Assembly: GCA_018241455.1 (NCBI GenBank)
Contig: JAFEDW010000007.1
Span: 1 to 21,335 of the forward strand
Length of the DNA stretch: 21,335 nucleotides
From: Pseudomonadota bacterium
Lineage (GTDB): Bacteria; Pseudomonadota; Gammaproteobacteria; Steroidobacterales; Steroidobacteraceae
Direction of reading: 5' to 3'
The position numbers and the translations under genes are program-made. The notes beneath the pieces were generated by a model. That model did no database searches. It saw nothing but the letters and a program-made list of their open reading frames with translations, and was not told where the DNA came from. This document shows, in pieces, positions 14,599 through 20,089 of this stretch. The first letter of the stretch is position 1, and each line of letters opens with the position of its first letter.

Positions 14599-15557
14599 GC
14601 GCGCACCGGCCGCGGGCGCAGCACGGATTCGAGCACCGCCATGCGCACCGCCACGCCGTTGCGCACCTGGTCGCGGATCACCGACTGCGGGCCGTCGGCG
14701 ACCTCGGAGTCGATCTCGATGCCGCGGTTCATCGGCTGCGGATGCATGACGATGGCATCCGGCTTCGCCAGCCGCAGCCGCGGCGCCGTCAGGCCGTAGC
14801 GCGCGAAGTACTGTTCGCCATCCGGGATCTCGGCCTGCGCCATGCGCTCCTTCTGGATGCGCAGCATCATCACGACGTCGGCGCCGCGCAACCCCTGCTC
14901 GGGCGTCGTGAAACGCCGGCCGTCGGGAAATTCACCGTTCGCCGGCATCAGCGCCGGCGGCGCGATCAGCCGCAGCTCGCCGACCCCGAGCCCGGTGAAC
15001 ACATCATAGGCCGAACGCGCGACGCGCGAGTGCTTGATGTCACCAACGATCGCAATACTCAGCGAGTCGAAGCGAACACCTTTGTGCTGCCGCACGGTCA
15101 GCGCATCGAGCAGCCCCTGCGTCGGGTGCGACAGGTGCGCTTCGCCGGCCGAGAACACGCTGACATGCGGGGCGACATGCGCGGCGACGTGCGCCACCAC
15201 GCCGGGTTCGGAATCACGGATCACGAAGCCGTCGAAGTGGAGCGATTCGAGCGTGTGGATCGTGTCGAGCATCGTCTCGCCCTTGGCGCGCGAGGACAGC
15301 TGCACCTCGAGGTTGATGACCTCGGCGCCGAGGCGGCGCGCGGCCAGCTCGAACGAGACGCGCGTGCGCGTCGACGGTTCGGTGAACAGGTTCCCGAGCG
15401 TCACGCCGGCGAGCGCGCGGTTCATCGGCGGGCGCGCGCCGAGCGCGCACACGTAGCGCTGCGCATGGTCGAGCAGCGCGTCGAGCTCGGCGCGCGGCAA
15501 GCCCTCGAGCGTGATCAGGTGCCGCAGGGATCCGTCGCCGCGCCGCTGGTTCAACAT
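14595..15557 (-). CDS. pyrB: Aspartate carbamoyltransferase catalytic chain
   Basis: A 320-residue ATCase catalytic subunit, the first committed step of pyrimidine synthesis (carbamoyl phosphate + aspartate). The carbamoyl-phosphate loop LFTEPSTRTRVSFE (57-70), SSRAKGETMLDT with Lys92, SHPTQGLLDALT with His144, DIKHSRVARS with Arg178, MLRIQKERM with Arg233 and Gln235, and HPQPMNRGIEI are all present. Odd: the usual VxRH motif after the 80s loop reads VIRDSEPG, so the His next to the active-site Arg is Asp115 here. No pyrI, pyrR or pyrC' lies beside it. The ATG is four bases after the ruvX stop, so the genes are coupled; the stop overlaps the pyrK-like start. Confidence 0.95.
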   Translation of the reverse strand: MLNQRRGDGSLRHLITLEGLPRAELDALLDHAQRYVCALGARPPMNRALAGVTLGNLFTEPSTRTRVSFELAARRLGAEVINLEVQLSSRAKGETMLDTIHTLESLHFDGFVIRDSEPGVVAHVAAHVAPHVSVFSAGEAHLSHPTQGLLDALTVRQHKGVRFDSLSIAIVGDIKHSRVARSAYDVFTGLGVGELRLIAPPALMPANGEFPDGRRFTTPEQGLRGADVVMMLRIQKERMAQAEIPDGEQYFARYGLTAPRLRLAKPDAIVMHPQPMNRGIEIDSEVADGPQSVIRDQVRNGVAVRMAVLESVLRPRPVRA

Positions 15558-15561
15558 GTGT

Positions 15562-16029
15562 TCAGTGTTCTCCGTGCAGCCAGCGCTCGAGCATGATGGC
15601 GGCCGCGAGGCTGTCGACGTCGGCGCGCTGCACGCGCCGCCGCCGCGCGCCGCTGGCGCGCCGTTGCTTCAGTTCAGCGGCCGCTTCCTGCGAGGAGTAG
15701 CGTTCGTCGACGCGCGCGACCCCGAGCCCGGTGCGCTGCGCCAGCGCCGCGGCGAAGGCGGTCGCCGGCGCTGCCATCTTGCCCTCGCTCCCGTCCTCAT
15801 TATAAGGGTAGCCCACGACCAGCAGCGCGGGGCGGTAGTCGGCCAGGTGCTTGTCGATCGCGCTCCAGTCCGGCCCGTGCGTGCCGTTGCCGACTGCCCT
15901 GAGCGGCGCGGCGGTGCCGGTGAGCGTGTCGCCCGAGGCCACCCCGATGCGGCGCAAGCCGAAATCGAAACAGATCGCCGTGCCGCGGAACCCCGTCTGG
16001 TCGCCAGACTGTGTTCCGCGGGGGTTCAG
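15562..16029 (-). CDS. ruvX: RuvX/YqgF family Holliday-junction resolvase-like protein, unusual start
   Basis: An RNase H-fold protein (YqgF/RuvX), linked to Holliday-junction resolution and, in E. coli, to 16S rRNA maturation. It keeps AICFDFGLRRIGVASG (catalytic Asp22), VVGYPYNEDGSEG, ARVDERYSSQEA and the final Asp in RADVDSLAAAIML. The frame is open far upstream through yqgE, but no in-frame ATG, GTG or TTG occurs close to the conserved FDFG strand. The best choice is CTG at 16027-16029, which overlaps the yqgE stop as CTGA and gives 155 residues. Residues 3-16 (PRGTQSGDQTGFRG) are encoded by the 39-base palindrome at 15983-16021, so the original start was probably replaced by it. The true start could instead be a non-standard codon after the palindrome. 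Confidence 0.85.
   Translation of the reverse strand: MNPRGTQSGDQTGFRGTAICFDFGLRRIGVASGDTLTGTAAPLRAVGNGTHGPDWSAIDKHLADYRPALLVVGYPYNEDGSEGKMAAPATAFAAALAQRTGLGVARVDERYSSQEAAAELKQRRASGARRRRVQRADVDSLAAAIMLERWLHGEH
15983..16021. repeat. 39-base near-perfect palindrome at the yqgE/ruvX junction
   Basis: Outer arms CCGCGGAAC (15983-15991) and GTTCCGCGG (16013-16021) are perfect complements. Inner arms GTCTGG (15995-16000) and CCAGAC (16004-16009) are also perfect, around a TCG loop. The three-base segment between (ccc against tgt) pairs only at its middle base. No T-run follows, so it is not a plain terminator. It looks like a REP-type element or an RNA-processing hairpin. I found no second copy in the window by eye. 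Confidence 0.75.
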
Positions 16030-16601
16030 GCGTGTCCCGCCACCAGGCTGACGCGCGAGCTGTGAACGCCGAGCATCTGCCAGGCCGCCTGCCAGCGCTG
16101 TTCGAACGGGATCTCGTAGATCAGCTGCTCGTTGACCGGCAACGACAGCCAGGCGTTGTCGAGCATCTCCTGCTCGAGCTGGCCCGGTTCCCAGCCGGCG
16201 TAGCCGAGCGCTATGAAGGCGTCGCGCGGACCTTCGCCGCGCGCCATCGCAGCCAGCACGTCGCGCGAGGTGGTGACCTGCACCTGCTCCGAGATCTTGT
16301 GGGTCGAGTCCCAGGCGCCGCCCGGCCGGTGCAGCACGAAACCGCGATCGGTGTGGACAGGCCCGCCACGCAGTACGGGCAGTTCGCTGGTCCTGGTATC
16401 CGACGCGTCGAGCTTCATCTGCGCCAGCACGTCGCCGAGCTTCATCTCGAGCGGCTTGTTGAGCACGATGCCGAGCGCGCCCTTGTCGCTGTGTTCGCAC
16501 ACCAGCGTGACGCTCTGCGCGAAATGCCCGTCGGCCAGCGAGGGCATGGCCACCAGCAGGTTGTTGGCCAGCGAGTTCAGCGTGGAGTTCGAGTCGGCCA
16601 T
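16026..16601 (-). CDS. yqgE: YqgE/AlgH family protein
   Basis: A 191-residue UPF0301/AlgH-family protein. Characteristic segments are NNLLVAMPSLADGHFAQSVTLV (about 13-34), HSDKGALGIVLNKPLE, LRGGPVHTDRGFVLHRPG, and FIALGYAGWEPGQLEQEM. The molecular function is not known; in Pseudomonas algH was tied to alginate expression. The ATG at 16599-16601 begins the conserved MADSN...NNLL region. The frame stays open upstream into the tonB-like gene, but that part has no homology. The ribosome site is weak, so translation may depend on the tonB-like gene 32 bases upstream. It sits directly before ruvX, as in most Gammaproteobacteria. Confidence 0.95.
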   Translation of the reverse strand: MADSNSTLNSLANNLLVAMPSLADGHFAQSVTLVCEHSDKGALGIVLNKPLEMKLGDVLAQMKLDASDTRTSELPVLRGGPVHTDRGFVLHRPGGAWDSTHKISEQVQVTTSRDVLAAMARGEGPRDAFIALGYAGWEPGQLEQEMLDNAWLSLPVNEQLIYEIPFEQRWQAAWQMLGVHSSRVSLVAGHA

Positions 16602-16633
16602 GGCATGCAGTATGGGGGCGGGCGGCGGCGCTC

Positions 16634-17584
16634 TCAAGGGTCCCGGGCGCCGTTGGCACTGGCACTGGCGCTGACGCTGCCACGCTCGAGCTGCCCGCCA
16701 AAGAACTCCCACTGGTAGGCAAACCGCAGCGCGCCATAATCCCGTGCCAGGTCGGCCGGGAAGGGTTCGAAGGGGCTCGCGAGCCGCAGGATCTCCAGCG
16801 CCGCCTGGTCGATTTCGGCATGCCCGCTGCTGCGCCGGATGGTGGCGGAAATCAGCGCCCCATTCGAGCCCAGCGCCACCTCGATGACCGGGCTGCCGGA
16901 CAGGTCGGCGCGGCGCGCCGCCGACGGGAAATTCAGCGTGCCGATCCGCTCGACCTTGCGGCGCCAGGCGTCGAGGTATGGGGCGAGCCTCGAGGCCCGG
17001 GTGTCGGGGCTGATCCACTGCCCGGTCTTCGGATCGCCGCGCAGCACGAGTTCCGCGGCATCGCCGCGGCCGCTGCGCTCGATCGCCACCACATCGGCGG
17101 GTTCGGCCGGCGTGGCCTGCGCCGCGCTCGGGCCGGTCTCGCCCAGCCAGCGGATCACCGGCGAGGGCGCACTCGTGCTGAGCGCCGGCTCGTCGCCGCT
17201 GCGGTTTCCGGTGGCCGCCGTCGCCGCATCGGTGCCGCGCCCGGTGGCGGCGCTGGCGGCGCGCGCCGCGCGCTGCGCGTCCGGGCTGCCGGTCGCCAGC
17301 TCATGCGTGTTGCCGGCGCCGAGCTGCGTGCGCTGCGCCAGGTAGGCGGCGCGGTCGTTGCGGCTCGCGGTCGGCAGCTCGTCGCTGACCAGCAGCACTT
17401 CCATGCCGGGCGCCGCCGGGGCGCGATCGCCGATGCTGAAGGTCAGGCCGAGGATCACGATCGCATGCGCGATGCCGGCCATGAACAGCATTGCCGTGAG
17501 CCGTTCGCGCACCGGCGCGCCGCCTTCGCCGCCGCCCTTGAGGGCGCGCAGCCCACCACGCAGCGGGGGAGCGGTGGTATTCAC
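16634..17584 (-). CDS. TonB-family energy transducer (TonB3-like)
   Basis: A 316-residue TonB-type protein. A cytoplasmic N-terminus (1-29) precedes a single membrane segment (about 30-51, AMLFMAGIAHAIVILGLTFSIG) that keeps a His40, as in TonB proteins driven by ExbB/ExbD. A long low-complexity periplasmic linker follows (about 60-210, Ala/Ser/Thr/Gly-rich rather than the usual Pro/Lys), and then the C-terminal TonB fold with SGSPVIEVALGSNGALIS, the SSGHAEIDQAALEILR helix and a final strand. The length and place between gshB and yqgE match P. aeruginosa TonB3 (PA0406), which is needed for normal twitching. The GTG start overlaps the gshB stop (GTGA). No exbB/exbD are nearby. Confidence 0.87.
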   Translation of the reverse strand: MNTTAPPLRGGLRALKGGGEGGAPVRERLTAMLFMAGIAHAIVILGLTFSIGDRAPAAPGMEVLLVSDELPTASRNDRAAYLAQRTQLGAGNTHELATGSPDAQRAARAASAATGRGTDAATAATGNRSGDEPALSTSAPSPVIRWLGETGPSAAQATPAEPADVVAIERSGRGDAAELVLRGDPKTGQWISPDTRASRLAPYLDAWRRKVERIGTLNFPSAARRADLSGSPVIEVALGSNGALISATIRRSSGHAEIDQAALEILRLASPFEPFPADLARDYGALRFAYQWEFFGGQLERGSVSASASANGARDP

Positions 17585-18576
17585 CGCGCTTGCGCGGCCC
17601 GCGCCGGTTCGGTAAGCGCGGCGCGCAGCCGCGTATCGATCGCCTGCAGCAGCAGCGCAGCGGCATCGACGCCGAACTGCGCCTGCAGTTCGCGCACGCC
17701 GGTGGGACTCGTGACGTTGATCTCGGTGACGAAGCCGCCGATCACATCCAGCCCGACGAACAGCATGCCGGCCGCGCGCATCGCCGGTCCGATCTGCGCC
17801 GCCAGCCACCGGTCGCGCTCGTTGAGCGGCCGGGCGACGCCCTTGGCGCCCGCGGCGAGGTTGCCGCGGTGGTCGTGCGCACCCGGAATGCGCGCCAGCG
17901 CGTATGGCAGCGGCTCGCCGTCGACGAGCAGCACGCGCGCATCGCCGGTCACGGCGATCTCCGGCAGGTATTTCTGCACGATCGCGAAACGCGCGCCGTA
18001 GTCGGTCAGCGTCTCGTAGACGACCGAGGCGTTCTTGTCGCCCTTTGCCACCACGAAGATCGAGCGCCCGCCCATGCCGTGCAGCGGCTTGCAGACGATC
18101 GTGCCGTGCTCGGCCGCGAACGCTGCCATCTGCTGCATGTCGCGCGTGACCAGCGTCGGCGCGCAGCACTGCGGGAACCAGGCGGTGTAGACCTTCTCGT
18201 TCATGTCGCGCAGGCCGCGCGGCCGGTTGACGACCAGCGCGCCGGCCAGTTCGGCGCGCTCGAGGATGTAGGTGGCGTAGATGTACTCGGTGTCGAACGG
18301 CGGGTCCTTGCGCATCAGCACGACGTCGAAATCGCCGAGCACGCGCGTCACCGGTTCGCCGAGCGTGAACCAGTCATGCGGGTCGGCGCGCACGGTCAGC
18401 GCGCGCGTGCTTCCTTCGGCGACACCGTCGCGCAACCGCAGATCGTGCATTTCCGCGTAGTGCAGCTCGTAGCCGCGCGCCGCGGCCGCCAGCAGCAGGG
18501 CGAGGGTCGTGTCCTTCTGGTACTTGATGTGATCGATCGGATCCATCACCACCAGGAGCCTTGCGGGCGTATTCAT
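17581..18576 (-). CDS. gshB: Glutathione synthetase
   Basis: A 331-residue ATP-grasp enzyme of the bacterial GshB type that joins gamma-glutamylcysteine and glycine. It begins with the family signature VVMDPIDHIKYQKDTTLALL (9-28). It continues with RKDPPFDTEYIYATYILE, GTIVCKPLHGMGGRSIFVV (the ATP-grasp glycine-rich loop) and the C-terminal metal-binding segment GLDVIGGFVTEINVTSPTGVREL. The length is slightly over E. coli GshB (316) because of a C-terminal tail rich in Ala/Arg. AGGA about eight bases before the ATG fixes the start. It is the first gene of the long minus-strand run and is divergent from pilG; the 154-base gap holds no promoter I can place with confidence. Confidence 0.96.
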   Translation of the reverse strand: MNTPARLLVVMDPIDHIKYQKDTTLALLLAAAARGYELHYAEMHDLRLRDGVAEGSTRALTVRADPHDWFTLGEPVTRVLGDFDVVLMRKDPPFDTEYIYATYILERAELAGALVVNRPRGLRDMNEKVYTAWFPQCCAPTLVTRDMQQMAAFAAEHGTIVCKPLHGMGGRSIFVVAKGDKNASVVYETLTDYGARFAIVQKYLPEIAVTGDARVLLVDGEPLPYALARIPGAHDHRGNLAAGAKGVARPLNERDRWLAAQIGPAMRAAGMLFVGLDVIGGFVTEINVTSPTGVRELQAQFGVDAAALLLQAIDTRLRAALTEPARAAQAR

Positions 18577-18730
18577 GTTCGCATCCTAAATTATGTCGCC
18601 GGACGCGGCTCCGGAGTGCTCAAAACGTGACGCAGGTGGCATAGCCGGAGGGGTGCCGATATGTTAAAAAGATGAAATCTACAGAGGGCGTCGCGCAGGT
18701 CACAGCGCATCCACATGCAGGTGTACGACC

Positions 18731-19156
18731 ATGGAATTCAATGCCCAAAGGAGTGAGCCGGACTTGAACGACGCTGCCTCGCCGTTCCGTGGCCTGAAGG
18801 TGCTGGTCATCGACGACAGCAAGACCATCCGGCGCACCGCCGAGACGCTGCTCGCCAAGGAAGGCTGCGAGGTGTACACCGCCGTCGACGGGTTCGACGC
18901 GCTCACCAAGATCGCCGACCACCAGCCCGACATCGTGTTCGTCGACATCATGATGCCGCGGCTCGACGGCTACCAGACCTGTGCGCTGATCAAGCACAAC
19001 AAGGTGTTCCGCACGATTCCCGTCATCATGCTGTCCTCCAAGGATGGACTCTTCGACCGCGCCCGCGGCCGCATCGTCGGCTCCGAGCATTACCTGACCA
19101 AGCCCTTCACCAAGGACGAACTGCTCGGCGCCATTGAAGCGCAGATCGGGAGATAG
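18731..19156 (+). CDS. pilG: Twitching motility response regulator PilG
   Basis: A stand-alone CheY-like receiver of the Pil-Chp chemosensory system; in P. aeruginosa PilG, phosphorylated by ChpA, promotes pilus extension and cAMP signalling. Near-identical PilG blocks are visible: VLVIDDSKTIRRTAETLL, DGFDALTKIADHQPDIVFVD, MMPRLDGYQTCALIKHN, MLSSKDGLFDRARGRIVGSE and LTKPF. The acidic pocket is Asp28/Asp29, the phosphoacceptor is Asp72 and the lysine is Lys124 (numbered from ATG 18731). A strong AAAGGAG at 18747-18753 stands inside the ORF before an in-frame TTG at 18764; this TTG start would give a 130-residue protein closer to the usual PilG N-terminus and may be the real one. pilH follows after three bases. 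Confidence 0.95.
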   Translation: MEFNAQRSEPDLNDAASPFRGLKVLVIDDSKTIRRTAETLLAKEGCEVYTAVDGFDALTKIADHQPDIVFVDIMMPRLDGYQTCALIKHNKVFRTIPVIMLSSKDGLFDRARGRIVGSEHYLTKPFTKDELLGAIEAQIGR

Positions 19157-19159
19157 TCC

Positions 19160-19525
19160 ATGGCGCTGATCCTCATTGTCGACGATTCGCCCACCGAAGT
19201 GCACGTCATGAAGAAAGCACTCGAACGGCATGGTTACCGCACCGCGGTGGCGGGCGACGGCGCGGAAGGCATCCGGCTCGCGCGCCAGATGCATCCCGAC
19301 CTCATTTTCATGGATATCGTCATGCCGGGCGTCAACGGCTACCAGGCCACGCGCACGCTGTCGAACGACCCGGATACGAAACAGATCCCGATCGTCATGG
19401 TCACGTCCAAGGGGCAGGAGACCGACCGCATCTGGGGCCTGCGCCAGGGAGCCGTGGATTACATGGTCAAGCCGGTGTCGATGGATCAGCTGGTCGAGAA
19501 GGCGCAAGCCGCGCTCGCCGCTTAA
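19160..19525 (+). CDS. pilH: Twitching motility response regulator PilH
   Basis: A 121-residue CheY-like receiver. The acidic pair is Asp8/Asp9 (LIVDDSPTE), the phosphoacceptor is Asp52 in LIFMDIVMPGVNGYQATR, the Ser/Thr switch lies in VMVTSKGQETDRIWGLRQGA, and Lys104 is in YMVKPVS. The TSKGQETDRIWGLRQGAVDY stretch is typical of PilH. In P. aeruginosa PilH counteracts PilG and favours retraction. It starts three bases after the pilG stop and runs directly into pilI, whose ATG follows the TAA with no gap, so translation is coupled. Confidence 0.95.
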   Translation: MALILIVDDSPTEVHVMKKALERHGYRTAVAGDGAEGIRLARQMHPDLIFMDIVMPGVNGYQATRTLSNDPDTKQIPIVMVTSKGQETDRIWGLRQGAVDYMVKPVSMDQLVEKAQAALAA

Positions 19526-20089
19526 ATGGGTTCGAGCGCTTCGTTAAAGGCACTGCGCGACCGGCCGTACGAACTCCTCGCGGAGCTCGAGCGCCGTGGC
19601 CGCAGCGCCACCGCCAGTCCCGAAACCCCGGGCGCCGCCGGCGCCGAATGGGTCGGCGTCGCGGTGCGCATGGCAGGCGAGCTGTACCTGGTGGCGCGCG
19701 AGGAAGCGCGCGAAGTGCTGGGCGTACCCGCGCCGCTGACGCGCGTGCCGGGCGCACGCGGTTGGGTGCTCGGCCTCGCCAACATCCGCGGCCAGCTCTA
19801 TCCGATCATCGACCTGCGCGCGTTCCTCGGCGGCGGGGCCTCGCCGCTCACAAGGCTGACGCGCATCCTGGTCGTCAATCATCGCGACGTGCCTGCCGGC
19901 CTGGTCGTCGATGAAGTGCTCGGCTTCCGGCGCTTCAGCGAAGGCGCCTTCAATGTCGACGTGCCGACGACCATCGTGCAATGCCGGCAGTACCTGGCCG
20001 GTTCGTTCCGCCACGAGCAGGAGCAGTTGCCGGTGCTGAGCCTGCGCAAACTCCTCGAAGACCCGGCGTTCACGGCGGCCTCGGCTTGA
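19526..20089 (+). CDS. pilI: Twitching motility CheW-like adaptor PilI
   Basis: A 187-residue CheW-domain protein that should couple the receptor PilJ to the kinase ChpA. After a variable N-terminus (RDRPYELLAELERRGR, as in other PilI) the CheW fold includes EWVGVAVRMAGELYLVAREE, VPGARGWVLGLANIRGQLYPIIDLRAFLG (about 73-101), and ILVVNHRDVPAGLVVDEVLGFRRF. The length matches PilI of Pseudomonas (about 178). The ATG directly follows the pilH stop; the end overlaps the TTG start of pilJ (TTGA). Confidence 0.93.
   Translation: MGSSASLKALRDRPYELLAELERRGRSATASPETPGAAGAEWVGVAVRMAGELYLVAREEAREVLGVPAPLTRVPGARGWVLGLANIRGQLYPIIDLRAFLGGGASPLTRLTRILVVNHRDVPAGLVVDEVLGFRRFSEGAFNVDVPTTIVQCRQYLAGSFRHEQEQLPVLSLRKLLEDPAFTAASA

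Noticed and set aside
15562..16821. 419-residue product as a fused extended RuvX
   Set aside because: The N-terminal 264 codons run through yqgE in another frame and show no homology; only the last about 150 residues are RuvX.
16026..17018. 330-residue product as an extended YqgE
   Set aside because: The extension overlaps the TonB C-terminal domain out of frame; the family N-terminus begins at the ATG at 16601.
16634..18169. 511-residue product as an extended TonB
   Set aside because: The first 195 codons overlap gshB out of frame; the GTG at 17584 overlapping the gshB stop is the sensible start.
18590..18665. CATAAT (minus) and TATGTT (plus) as -10 boxes for gshB and pilG
   Set aside because: Neither has a matching -35 at a proper distance, and the first would leave only about seven bases of leader; evidence too weak to annotate.
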